Shown: one piece after another, positions 8,297 through 16,490 of the stretch | Position numbering within the stretch: the first letter of the stretch is position 1 | Layout: the number at the start of each line of letters is the position of its first letter | Origin: Streptomyces werraensis | GTDB lineage: Bacteria > Actinomycetota > Actinomycetes > Streptomycetales > Streptomycetaceae | Reading direction: 5' to 3' | DNA length: 64,000 bases | NCBI GenBank assembly: GCA_014656175.1 | Contig: BNBX01000002.1 | Location: 858,394 to 922,393 of the forward strand | The notes under the pieces: generated by a model | What the model saw: only the letters and a program-made list of their open reading frames with translations | The model's database searches: none | Told to the model about the DNA's origin: nothing | Made by a program: the position numbers and the translations under genes

Positions 8297-9417
8297 GACG
8301 CGGTGGCGATCGCGTCGCGGCCGCCCTCGAGGAACTCGGGCCACGCCCCGCCCTCCTCCTTGCTGCGCGGCTCGACGACCCCGTGCAGGTACTTGTTGAG
8401 TATGGCCAGGTCCTCCGGCTCCCGTCGGGTCAGTGAGCCGACGAGCGAGGACGCCAGGGTGCGGGCGGTCAGGGCGCGCTCACCGAAGAAGTTGCTGTGC
8501 AGCACGGCGTCCTCCAGGACGCCGATCTGCTCGGCCGTCGACAGCGCGGACTCCAGCTTCTCGTCGTCGCTTGCGGCCGCCGCGGCGGAGGCGCGCAGAT
8601 CGGCGAAGCTCTGCAGCAGCACGTCCAGCAGCGTGGGCGGCACGTCCAGGTCGATCGAGTGCCGGCGCAGCAGCTCCTCGGTGCGGAAGCGGACGATCTC
8701 CGCCTCGCTCTTCTTGTTCGTCACCACGGGGATGCGGACGAAGTTGAAGCGGCGCTTCAGCGCCGACGACAGGTCGTTGACGCCCCGGTCGCGGCTGTTG
8801 GCGGTGGCGATGACGGAGAAGCCCGGCTTGGCGAACACGATGTTGTCGTCGCCGCTCCCGCTCTCCAGCTCCGGAACGGAGATGTACTTCTCCGACAGGA
8901 TCGAGATCAGCGCGTCCTGCACATCGCTCGTGGAGCGGGTCAGCTCCTCGAAGCGGCCGATGGCGCCGGTCTCCATTGCGGTCATGATCGGCGAGGGGAT
9001 CATCGACTCCCGCGACTGGCCCTTGGCGATCACCATCGACACGTTCCACGAGTACTTGATGTGGTCCTCGGTGGTGCCGGCCGTGCCCTGGACGACCAGA
9101 GTGGAGTTGCGGCAGATCGCCGCGGACAGCAGCTCGGCCAGCCAGCTCTTGCCCGTGCCCGGGTCGCCGATCAGCAGCAGGCCGCGGTCGGAGGCGAGGG
9201 TGACGATCGACCGCTCCACGAAGCTGCGGTCGCCGAACCACTTCTGCGAGATCTCACGGTCCAGCCCGTCGGCCCGCTCGGAGCCGAGAATGAACAGCCG
9301 CACCATCTTCGGTGACAGGCGCCACGAGAACGGCTTGGGGTTGTCGTCGATCGACTCCAGCCAGTCGAGCTCCTCGGCGTACTTGATCTCGGCGGGGGCG
9401 CGCAGCAGTTCGGACAT
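8293..9417 (-). CDS. MoxR-type AAA ATPase
   Basis: A 374-residue AAA+ ATPase. Walker A is Gly-Asp-Pro-Gly-Thr-Gly-Lys-Ser at residues 84-91. A sensor-like Ile-Ala-Thr-Ala-Asn-Ser-Arg-Asp block follows near the middle, then Ser-Ala-Leu-Lys-Arg-Arg-Phe, the typical arginine-finger region of MoxR proteins. MoxR ATPases act with VWA-domain partners as chaperones that insert metals or remodel complexes; the VWA gene is immediately upstream here. ATG at 9417 has a modest AAGG site. Its stop overlaps the start of the DUF5682-like gene. A 106-base gap with an unusual 8-base periodic repeat separates it from the VWA gene. Confidence 0.92.
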   Translation of the reverse strand: MSELLRAPAEIKYAEELDWLESIDDNPKPFSWRLSPKMVRLFILGSERADGLDREISQKWFGDRSFVERSIVTLASDRGLLLIGDPGTGKSWLAELLSAAICRNSTLVVQGTAGTTEDHIKYSWNVSMVIAKGQSRESMIPSPIMTAMETGAIGRFEELTRSTSDVQDALISILSEKYISVPELESGSGDDNIVFAKPGFSVIATANSRDRGVNDLSSALKRRFNFVRIPVVTNKKSEAEIVRFRTEELLRRHSIDLDVPPTLLDVLLQSFADLRASAAAAASDDEKLESALSTAEQIGVLEDAVLHSNFFGERALTARTLASSLVGSLTRREPEDLAILNKYLHGVVEPRSKEEGGAWPEFLEGGRDAIATAS

Positions 9418-9446
9418 GAGTGATGAGCCTTTCGGAAGTCGATATC

Positions 9447-9518
9447 GAGAAGTCGGAGAGTCGGTAAGTCGAGAAGGCGAGAAGGCGAGAAGACGGGACG
9501 TCAGAACGCCGGGACGCC
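9447..9518. repeat. Eight-base periodic degenerate repeat between VWA and MoxR genes
   Basis: Nine consecutive 8-base units can be read, for example GAGAAGTC, GGAGAGTC, GGTAAGTC, GAGAAGGC, GAGAAGGC, GAGAAGAC and GGGACGTC. They fill most of the 106-base gap between the stop of the VWA gene and the start of the ATPase gene. Eight is not a multiple of three, and no open frame uses the tract. Confidence 0.65.
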
Positions 9519-9523
9519 GACGC

Positions 9524-10951
9524 TCACGTCAGGAACGTCTTGAGTTCGTGCACGAGCTTTTTGATGTGGCCGGATATCACCGGCGTGCCCAGGTCTTTGA
9601 ACTTCTCCCGGAACCACGGGTTGACGCTGCCGCGACCGGAGCTGGTCACCGACCCGACCGGAATGAACTTCGCCCCGGAACGGTGGATGGCGGCCATGCT
9701 CTCGAACAGCTCGTCCGTGCGCCATTCGTAGAAGTCGGAGATCCACACCACGACGGTGTTGCGCGGCTCGGCGATCTTGGGCTGGGCGAGCGCCATGGCG
9801 ACCGTGCCGTCCGTGCCGCCGCCGAGCTGGGTGCGCAGCAACGTCTCGAACGGGTCGTGCGCCCACGGCGTCAGGTCCAGCGCCTGCGTGTCGTACGCGA
9901 TCAGGTGCACGTCCACCTTGGGCAGACCGGCGAAGATCGACGCCAGGATCGTGCAGTTGACCATCGAGTCGACCATGGACCCCGACTGGTCCACCACGAC
10001 GATCAGCCGCTGCGGCGTCGTCTTGCGGCTGGTGTGCCGGTAGTAGAGCCGGTCGACGTAGAGCCGCTCCTCCTCCGGGTCCCAGTTGGTGAGGTTCTTC
10101 CAGATGGTGCGGTCCAGGTCGAGGTTACGGAAGACGCGCTTGGGCGGAACGGACCGGTCCAGCTCACCGACCGTGGCCTTCTCCACCTGCGTGCGCAGCA
10201 CCTCGGTGACCTCGTCGACGTAGCGCCGGATCAGCGCCTTGGCGTTGGCGAGGGCGACCCCGGAGAGGTTGTTCTTGTCCCGCAGCAACTGCTCGATCAG
10301 CGACATGCTGGGCGTCAGCCGTGAGGCGAGCGCCGGATCGGCCAGCACCTCCCGCAGATGCATCCGCCGCACCAGACCGGCCTCGATGGAGCCCAGTTCG
10401 GGGCCGATCTCGGGAATCAGCCTGCTCAGGTCGGGCGCGGGCGTGCCGAAACCGGTGCCGGTCGGACCGACGCCTCCGCCGGCGCCCGCCCGGCCGCCGC
10501 GCAGCTCACCGGGGCGACAGCCCAGGGCACGCTCCAGCCAGCCGGCGTCGGACTGCCAGCGGGCGAGCTGCTCGGCGGTGACCGTGCCGCTGCCGGTCGA
10601 GAAGACGTTGAGCAGCACCTTCGACGCCAGCGCCGCCCGCCGCACCTCGGCGGCCCGGTCACGCCCGCCGTCCGCGTCCGGCTCCGGCGTCATCAGCCCG
10701 TCGAACTCGCCGGCCAGCTCGGGATGCCGCTGCACCACCGAGTCGACGGACGTAGCCGGGTCCAGCAGCGCCACCGGCAGGCCGATGTCCTCGACCACGG
10801 CGACACTCGCCGACTCCAGCGACGCCTGCTCCTCCGGGTCGAACAGGCGGGCCAGCAGCCGCCAGTACAGGACCTGCCGCCGGTTCTCGTCGGAGTCCGG
10901 GACGGGCGCCCCGTCCTCGGCCCCTCCCTCGACGACGCTCGCCTCGCTCAT
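9524..10951 (-). CDS. VWA domain protein of the MoxR island
   Basis: A 475-residue protein with a C-terminal von Willebrand A domain. The metal-ion-dependent adhesion site is complete: Asp-Gln-Ser-Gly-Ser at 321-325, a Thr in Leu-Gly-Gly-Gly-Thr-Asp-Gly, and Asp in Trp-Ile-Ser-Asp-Phe. The N-terminal 300 residues are helical with a Gly-rich linker around residues 150-170. No signal peptide or membrane anchor is seen, so it is cytoplasmic, as expected for a MoxR partner resembling E. coli YehP (recollection). The ATG overlaps the stop of the upstream DUF5691-like gene (ATGA), showing coupling. Confidence 0.9.
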   Translation of the reverse strand: MSEASVVEGGAEDGAPVPDSDENRRQVLYWRLLARLFDPEEQASLESASVAVVEDIGLPVALLDPATSVDSVVQRHPELAGEFDGLMTPEPDADGGRDRAAEVRRAALASKVLLNVFSTGSGTVTAEQLARWQSDAGWLERALGCRPGELRGGRAGAGGGVGPTGTGFGTPAPDLSRLIPEIGPELGSIEAGLVRRMHLREVLADPALASRLTPSMSLIEQLLRDKNNLSGVALANAKALIRRYVDEVTEVLRTQVEKATVGELDRSVPPKRVFRNLDLDRTIWKNLTNWDPEEERLYVDRLYYRHTSRKTTPQRLIVVVDQSGSMVDSMVNCTILASIFAGLPKVDVHLIAYDTQALDLTPWAHDPFETLLRTQLGGGTDGTVAMALAQPKIAEPRNTVVVWISDFYEWRTDELFESMAAIHRSGAKFIPVGSVTSSGRGSVNPWFREKFKDLGTPVISGHIKKLVHELKTFLT

Positions 10952-12339
10952 TTCCGCAGCAGCCTTCCCGCGCGCTCACGCAGCACATTGACGGCGTCGG
11001 TGGCGGCCTTCTCGGCCCGCACGCCCGCCTTGTCGGCCGTACCGCCCGCCCAGGCCCCGGCCTGCACTGCGACAGGCCTCTTCCGTACCGTCCGCTCGAC
11101 GGCCAGCGGCTGGAGCCGGAACTCCCCGGCGTCCCAGCGCAGCAGACCGACACACGCGGCGGACGACGCGACGGCGTCAGCGGTCAGCGGTCCGGCGGCG
11201 GGCACCCGGCCGGCGTCGACGGCCAACCGCTCCCCGGCGATCCGGAAGGCGACCCCTTCAGCCTCGTCCTCCACGGCGTACCCTTCGAGCAGCACGGGCA
11301 CGGCGATCCTCGCCGGATGCCGGTCCACCGGTGCCACGGGGGCGGCGGCAGCGGTCGGCAGCGCCACTCGCGCGGTGGTGAAGGGCTCCGCGGGCTCGCC
11401 CTGTGCGGCGTGGGCCTCGTCCCAGATCAGGTCCCCTTCCGCGGTGACCGGCATGGCGTCGAGCTCCATGGCGCGCCCCTCGCTGACGGCGGTCAGCAGC
11501 GACATGTGCGGCCGCAGGAGCTGCCACAGCCCCGCGCCGACGACCGTGTCCGGCTTGGGCGCGGACACACTGGCCCGCACCAGACGAGGCGTCCCGCCGT
11601 CCGCCGGCTCGAACACCGCGTGCACCTGTGCCTGCACCGCCGTCGCGTGCTCGTGCAGGTCGACACCGAGCGGCAGCAGACGGCCGGTGGCCTCTCCGAC
11701 GGCGGTCGCCCGGTCCGCGCCGGGAAGCGTCAGCAGCATCGCCCGCGACCACAGGTCGGCCCACCGGCGCACCGGGACCCGCTCCAGCGTGGCGCCGGGG
11801 CAGGACGCGGCGAGCTCCGCGGCGAACCCGTCGAGCAGTGTGGCGAGCCGCCGCAGCCCCGGTTCGGGCAGCATCGCGGTCACGACGGGGGCCGCGCCGC
11901 CGATCAGCTCGTGGTCGATGCCCTGCCAGCCGGCCCGCGCCAGGTCGCACAGCCAGCCACGCGCCGCCACCAGCAGGTTCACCGGATGCTCGGCCCCCGC
12001 GGCCCCCACGGCCGGCTCCTCGGCGCGCGGTCGTCCGACCGCCTCCTCGATCCGCGCGACGAGCGCGTCGTGCACGGAACCGAGCAGCGCCGTGCGCGCG
12101 GCGGCCAGCGCCATGTAGTGGTCCTCGTCCGCGGCCCCCGCCGCGGTCTTCTCCGCCGCCTCGGCGACCCGCCCGGCCAGCGGGGACCCGGCGACGGCGT
12201 CCGCCAGCCCGGCCAGTCCGGCCGCCTGCCCCGGCTGCGGACGCAGCAGCCCGCCCACGAGCACCTCGTCGAATCCGTCCACGGCGGCCAGCGCCTCGTC
12301 CAGCCCTTCGACGGCGTCGGTCAGCAGATCCGCTCGCAT
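10948..12339 (-). CDS. DUF5691-like protein of the MoxR island
   Basis: A 463-residue, Ala-rich, probably helical protein. I place it in the DUF5691 group from its position between a small Cys-rich protein and a VWA gene, from memory rather than from a diagnostic motif. It has no signal peptide or transmembrane helix. ATG at 12339 overlaps the upstream stop by one base (TGATG); a GTG at 12342 overlapping by four is equally placed. The stop overlaps the VWA start. Biochemical function is unknown. Confidence 0.75.
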   Translation of the reverse strand: MRADLLTDAVEGLDEALAAVDGFDEVLVGGLLRPQPGQAAGLAGLADAVAGSPLAGRVAEAAEKTAAGAADEDHYMALAAARTALLGSVHDALVARIEEAVGRPRAEEPAVGAAGAEHPVNLLVAARGWLCDLARAGWQGIDHELIGGAAPVVTAMLPEPGLRRLATLLDGFAAELAASCPGATLERVPVRRWADLWSRAMLLTLPGADRATAVGEATGRLLPLGVDLHEHATAVQAQVHAVFEPADGGTPRLVRASVSAPKPDTVVGAGLWQLLRPHMSLLTAVSEGRAMELDAMPVTAEGDLIWDEAHAAQGEPAEPFTTARVALPTAAAAPVAPVDRHPARIAVPVLLEGYAVEDEAEGVAFRIAGERLAVDAGRVPAAGPLTADAVASSAACVGLLRWDAGEFRLQPLAVERTVRKRPVAVQAGAWAGGTADKAGVRAEKAATDAVNVLRERAGRLLRK

Positions 12340-12860
12340 CACGCCACCGCCCCGGTCGTCGGGAACCAGTGCATCTCCGGCACGGGCGCGGTCGTGGGCG
12401 CGAACTCCAAGTAGGCCAGGTGGCGCAGGAACCGGCTGAACACCTGGGCCGCGGCCGACCTGTCGCCCTGGGCGGGACGCGTGGACGTCATGGCCGAGGT
12501 CAGGCCCTGCGCGTCCGCCTGTTCACCGGCCACGTCCACCTTCAGGTAGCGGGCGACGCGCTCCGCGCCGTACTGCAGCACGGCCTCCCCGATCAGCGCC
12601 CGTATGTGGTTGCAGAAGGCGCCGCGCGCCCCGCCGCACGGCCGGTTGTTGTTCGTGCTGCACGAGAACGCGTACGTCCCCGCCTCCACCGACGACACGT
12701 ACACCCGGCCGATGTCGGAGCCGCTGGACACCACACCCTGCAACCGCCCGTCCGCCAGCTCCACGAACGGCACCTTGGCGAGCTTCCGCGGCCGCGCGGA
12801 CGGCACCACCCGCACCGTGCTCGACCTCTCCCAATCCGACAACGCACCTCTCCCATGCAT
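12339..12860 (-). CDS. Small Cys-rich (SWIM-like) protein heading the MoxR island
   Basis: At most 173 residues. Near the middle is a probable zinc cluster, Cys-x7-Cys-x7-Cys-Asn-His. It ends like a SWIM finger (Cys-x-His) but lacks the first Cys-x-Cys, so I call it SWIM-like only. It is the first gene of the five-gene minus-strand unit and shares TGATG overlap with the next gene. The start is uncertain: ATG at 12860 has no ribosome site, whereas GTG at 12815 (Val16) follows GGGAGAGG at good spacing and may be the true start. A DNA- or protein-binding role is possible but not shown. Confidence 0.72.
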   Translation of the reverse strand: MHGRGALSDWERSSTVRVVPSARPRKLAKVPFVELADGRLQGVVSSGSDIGRVYVSSVEAGTYAFSCSTNNNRPCGGARGAFCNHIRALIGEAVLQYGAERVARYLKVDVAGEQADAQGLTSAMTSTRPAQGDRSAAAQVFSRFLRHLAYLEFAPTTAPVPEMHWFPTTGAVA

Positions 12861-12937
12861 ACGAAAGGGGGATGTCCTCGCCGGACCGGCGGGACGCGAA
12901 AAAATCTATCGGCGGCCACTGACAACGGCTCGGAGTT

Positions 12938-12946
12938 GTGGACAAC
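12938..12946 (-). other. Single perfect DnaA-box-like nonamer
   Basis: TTGTCCACA read on the minus strand, the preferred Streptomyces DnaA box as I recall it. A second near match, TTGTCCAGC, is on the plus strand at 13092-13100. Both lie in the divergent gap 12861-13222. That gap otherwise holds the promoter of the downstream plus-strand gene and a run of six A at about 12899-12905. Two sites do not make an origin; a role in titration or gene control is possible. Confidence 0.4.
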
Positions 12947-13064
12947 CCCGGATGCCCGGCCATCGGCGCCACCCGATGGTGTGATGCCGCGCCCTCACGG
13001 ACACCGGACACGGGGCGCCGGACCAGGGCGCCTCACCTCTCTACTGGCGGGCCGTCACGCCTTC

Positions 13065-13092
13065 TTGACGCACGTTCTCACAGGTCGATACT
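13065..13092 (+). promoter_or_regulatory. Sigma-70-type promoter for the phosphodiester glycosidase gene
   Basis: TTGACG (13065-13070) and GATACT (13087-13092) are separated by 16 bases. Transcription would start near 13099, leaving a leader of about 125 bases before ATG 13223. Confidence 0.55.
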
Positions 13093-13222
13093 TGTCCAGC
13101 GTGCGTTAAGTGACTGTTCGTGACGCCGTCAGCACAACGCGAGAAAGTGACGCATGTTCCCGACCGGGGCTTCGCTCCACGAGTGACGCGGGCAGGCTCG
13201 ACGCGCGAGAGGGCGGTCAACG

Positions 13223-14860
13223 ATGAAGAAGAGAAGACTCGGCGGGGCGGCCGTGGCCCTCGGTGTCGTGCTGGCGGTGACCGGTCACCCGGTCCAGGCG
13301 ACCGCCGGCAACCGCACCACCGACATCCGCATCGCCGACGCCAGTGGGGCCCTCCCGCTGGGCCCGGCCGGCCTCGCCGAAACCCGCACGACACGGACCC
13401 TGCAGCCCGGACTCACCCTCACCCGCATCGTGCGCGGCACCGTGGACCCGGCGCACCACTGGACGGTCGAGGCGACCATCCCGGGCGGCGACACCTCACC
13501 CGACCCCGACGCGCCGCCGACCACCCTCAAGGACAAGGCAAGCGCCGACGAACTCGCCGCCGACCTGCGGGCCGACGGCTTCGACGCGCGGGTCGAGCAG
13601 GTGACGACACCGAGTACGGCGGACTACGCGGGCGGAACGCTCGGCTGGCGCGTCCGCGTCGGCGACTTCACCTCCCAGTCCGCCGCGGCGACGGAACGCA
13701 TCCGCGTGATCAACGCCGGTCACAGCGGCTCGGTCACCTACACCGGCTGGGACGGCGCGACCAGCGACCGCGGCCCCTGGCGCATCGACGTCCTCACCGT
13801 CGACCCGCGCACCTTCCGCGGCACCCTGGACGCCGCCTACGGCCCCGACATCGAGAACCGTGAGACGGTCAGCACGCTCGCGGCCGACGCCGGCGCCGTC
13901 GCCGCGGTCAACGCGGGCTTCTTCGTCCTCGACCCCCGCTCCGGCGCACCCGGCGACCCCGCGGGCATCGGCGTCTACGACGGACGCCTGCTGAGCGAAC
14001 CGGTCAGCGGACGTCCCGGTCTCGTCGTCCACGACGGTGGCCGCAGGTCCCAGATCACCCGCCTCACCTGGGAAGGACGGGTCACCGCGCGCGGCACCAC
14101 CCTGCCCCTCGACGGCGTCGACCGCGTACCGGGCCTGATCCGCAACTGCGGCGGCAGCGAGGACGACAGCCCCACCTCGCTGCCCCTGCACGACGTGACA
14201 TGCACCAACCCCGACCAACTCGTCGCGTTCACCCAGGAGTACGGCGCGAACACCCCGCAGGGCGAGGGCGTGGAAGCCGTCCTGGACAGCCGGGGCCGCG
14301 TGCTGCAGTTGCGCTCCGTCCGCGGCGGCCCGCTCCCGTCCGGCGGCAGCTCGATCCAGGCGACCGGGCGGCACGTGGCAGCGCTGACGGCTCTGGCCCG
14401 CCCGGGTGAGCGCCTGCGCGTCGAGACGACCCTCCGCGACGACCGGGGCCGCCGCGTGACACCGTCGCCGGGGACGGACATCGTCAACGCGGGCCCCGAA
14501 CTGGTCCGGGACGGACGCCTCCACGTCACGCCCGCCACCGACGGGATGGTGCACCCGGGCGACCCCAGCTGGTACTACGGCTGGGTCCACAAGCGCAATC
14601 CCCGCACCCTCGCCGGCACGGACGCGGCCGGACGCACCGTCCTGGTCACCGCCGACGGCCGCAGCACGGACTCCCTCGGGCTGAGCATCACCGAGAGCGC
14701 GAAGGTGGCCCGTTCCCTCGGACTGCGGGACGCCGTCAACCTCGACGGGGGCGGGTCGACGACGATGGTGGCGAACGGCCGGGTGATCAACAAGCCGTCG
14801 GACGCGGCCGGTGAACGGCCGGTCGGCGATGCGCTGCTGATCCTGCCGCGCAGGCACTGA
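13223..14860 (+). CDS. Secreted phosphodiester glycosidase family protein (NAGPA-like)
   Basis: A 545-residue exported protein. Residues 1-29 form a signal peptide (Lys-Lys-Arg-Arg, hydrophobic core, cleavage after Val-Gln-Ala or Thr-Ala). A region around 100-150 resembles a small SPOR-like fold. From about residue 170 the phosphodiester glycosidase/DUF2233 domain follows, with Ala-Val-Asn-Ala-Gly-Phe-Phe and the C-terminal Asn-Leu-Asp-Gly-Gly-Gly-Ser-Thr-Thr-Met motif. Family members uncap N-acetylglucosamine-1-phosphodiesters; in bacteria some act on wall polymers, but the substrate here is unknown. ATG 13223 follows GAGAGGG. It converges with the small gene at 14892. Confidence 0.88.
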   Translation: MKKRRLGGAAVALGVVLAVTGHPVQATAGNRTTDIRIADASGALPLGPAGLAETRTTRTLQPGLTLTRIVRGTVDPAHHWTVEATIPGGDTSPDPDAPPTTLKDKASADELAADLRADGFDARVEQVTTPSTADYAGGTLGWRVRVGDFTSQSAAATERIRVINAGHSGSVTYTGWDGATSDRGPWRIDVLTVDPRTFRGTLDAAYGPDIENRETVSTLAADAGAVAAVNAGFFVLDPRSGAPGDPAGIGVYDGRLLSEPVSGRPGLVVHDGGRRSQITRLTWEGRVTARGTTLPLDGVDRVPGLIRNCGGSEDDSPTSLPLHDVTCTNPDQLVAFTQEYGANTPQGEGVEAVLDSRGRVLQLRSVRGGPLPSGGSSIQATGRHVAALTALARPGERLRVETTLRDDRGRRVTPSPGTDIVNAGPELVRDGRLHVTPATDGMVHPGDPSWYYGWVHKRNPRTLAGTDAAGRTVLVTADGRSTDSLGLSITESAKVARSLGLRDAVNLDGGGSTTMVANGRVINKPSDAAGERPVGDALLILPRRH

Positions 14861-14891
14861 CGAGAGGCATCCGATGAGGTCCGGCCCCGGT

Positions 14892-15224
14892 TCATTCCGT
14901 GAGTGTCCACACGGGTGAGCCGGGCGCCGGTACGGGCCGCACGGCGAGGGAGGAGACGTCGATCCGCCGGTCGTGCTCCTCGTCTCCGCACGGCAGCCGG
15001 CCGGCCGCGTCCGGCACGTAGTAGGCGCCGTACGCCCAATACGCTGGTTCCTCGTGGCACATGAGGTCGGGGTAGGGCTCGATGTCGCAGTCGCCGTAGC
15101 GGGCGTTGATCCTCGCCACGGCCTCCGCCCGCGAGATGCCGAACCGGTTCACCATCTCGTCCGCCATGTCGCGGAAGTACGCGAGCATCCCGTCGTCGAG
15201 GCGCATGAGGAACTCCTCGGTCAT
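14892..15224 (-). CDS. Small protein of unknown function
   Basis: A 110-residue acidic protein I do not recognise. It begins Met-Thr-Glu-Glu-Phe-Leu, has a helix containing Phe-Gly-Ile-Ser-Arg-Ala-Glu-Ala-Val-Ala-Arg-Ile-Asn, then an aromatic-rich middle (His-Glu-Glu-Pro-Ala-Tyr-Trp-Ala-Tyr-Gly) with two Cys. The pattern resembles small Streptomyces proteins that sit alone near secreted enzymes. AGAGGG lies eight bases before the ATG at 15224. A shorter start at the internal Met-Arg-Leu-Asp-Asp is possible. No signal peptide or membrane segment. Confidence 0.75.
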   Translation of the reverse strand: MTEEFLMRLDDGMLAYFRDMADEMVNRFGISRAEAVARINARYGDCDIEPYPDLMCHEEPAYWAYGAYYVPDAAGRLPCGDEEHDRRIDVSSLAVRPVPAPGSPVWTLTE

Positions 15225-15452
15225 GAAGCGACCCTCTCTTGACCACCGGTTGGCTGATGAGCCTCAAGCTACCCCGGTCCGCAGGCGGGTGCGGATGCAG
15301 CCGGGAGAGGCATCGTTCACGCAAGGGTCATGTACGGGCCGACCGTGGTCTGTCGCTGAGCGCCTCACGTGGTGAATGCTTGTCCAGGCACATCCGCTCT
15401 TCGCCCCGCCGCCCTTCCACCGCAGCGACGAACAGCACCGCAGGGAGCCGCC

Positions 15453-16484
15453 GTGACCGCCGCCGTCACCTTCCGAGGCCGTGTACGTCTCGTCCTCGCC
15501 GTCCTGATCCTCGCCCTTGTACCGACCACACCGACGCTCGTCGCCCCGACCCCCGCGGACGCCGCCGATACGCGGTCCGCGCAGGGTGACACGGGGCGAC
15601 GCGGCGCCGAGGTCGTGGCGGTCACACAGGTCGCGGAGCGCCAGGTGGACCTGTCGGTCCGCTCGACGGCGCTCGGCGGCCGCACCGTCAAGGTCCGCCT
15701 GCTGACCCCCGACGGCTGGAACCCCGCCGACCGCCGCCAGCACTGGCCCACCTTCTGGCTGTTGCACGGCTGCTGCGGCGACTACACGTCCTGGACCGCG
15801 ATGACCGACGTCGCCGAGACGGACAGCCTGCGCAACGTGCTCGTCGTCATGCCGGAGGCGGGCTGGAACGGCTGGTACAGCGACTGGTGGAACTACGGCG
15901 AGGGCGGCGACCCCGCCTGGGAGACCTTCCACACCGTGGAACTGCGCCACCTCCTCGAACGCGACTGGGGCGCCGGCCGCAACCGTGTCGTCGCCGGGCT
16001 GTCGATGGGCGGCCAGGGCGCCCTGCTGTACGCCGCCCGGCACCCCGGCATGTTCAAGGCGACCGCCGCGTACTCGGGTTCCGCACACCCGCTGCTCAAC
16101 GACGAGTCGGTCAACCGCATCCTGGGTCTCTTCGCGGGCCGGGGCAACGACCCCCTCCGCGTCTGGGGTGACCCGGTCGCCCAGCGCCGCGTCTGGCAGG
16201 CCCACGACCCCTTCCACCTGGCGAAGCGTCTCAAGTCGATGCCCGTCTATCTGTCCTGCGGCGACGGCACGGCAGGCCCGCTGGACACACCGGGTGCGGT
16301 GAGCGCCCTCGAGGCGGACTTCAACCGCCAGAACCACGCTCTCGCGGCGGAGCTGAAGCGCGTGGGCGCCAAGCACCTCACCACCCACTTCTACGGCGCG
16401 GGCACACACACGTGGCGCTACTGGGAACGCGAACTGCACGCCTCACTGCCGATGCTGCTGGGCGCGCTGGGGGTGAAGGGCTGA
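15453..16484 (+). CDS. Secreted esterase (antigen-85/esterase D fold)
   Basis: A 343-residue alpha/beta hydrolase. A signal peptide spans about residues 1-38, with cleavage near Ala-Asp-Ala. The oxyanion region is Leu-Leu-His-Gly-Cys-Cys-Gly-Asp, the nucleophile elbow Gly-Leu-Ser-Met-Gly-Gly carries Ser184, and a late His lies in Ala-Gly-Thr-His-Thr-Trp. This is the PF00756 esterase family, which includes mycolyltransferases and S-formylglutathione hydrolases. Streptomyces lacks mycolic acids, so a general secreted acyl esterase is likely. GTG at 15453 follows AGGGAG; the upstream in-frame extension has no ribosome site. Its stop is six bases from the convergent MerR gene. Confidence 0.9.
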   Translation: MTAAVTFRGRVRLVLAVLILALVPTTPTLVAPTPADAADTRSAQGDTGRRGAEVVAVTQVAERQVDLSVRSTALGGRTVKVRLLTPDGWNPADRRQHWPTFWLLHGCCGDYTSWTAMTDVAETDSLRNVLVVMPEAGWNGWYSDWWNYGEGGDPAWETFHTVELRHLLERDWGAGRNRVVAGLSMGGQGALLYAARHPGMFKATAAYSGSAHPLLNDESVNRILGLFAGRGNDPLRVWGDPVAQRRVWQAHDPFHLAKRLKSMPVYLSCGDGTAGPLDTPGAVSALEADFNRQNHALAAELKRVGAKHLTTHFYGAGTHTWRYWERELHASLPMLLGALGVKG

Positions 16485-16490
16485 GGTGAC

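Noticed and set aside
6236..10324. Very long plus-strand open frame opposite the DUF5682-like and MoxR genes
   Set aside because: It is antisense to clearly recognised proteins, rich in Arg, Pro and His, and has no ribosome site; such shadows are expected at this GC content.
15369..15452. N-terminal extension of the secreted esterase
   Set aside because: It would place 28 charged or polar residues before the signal peptide, and the start lacks a ribosome site.
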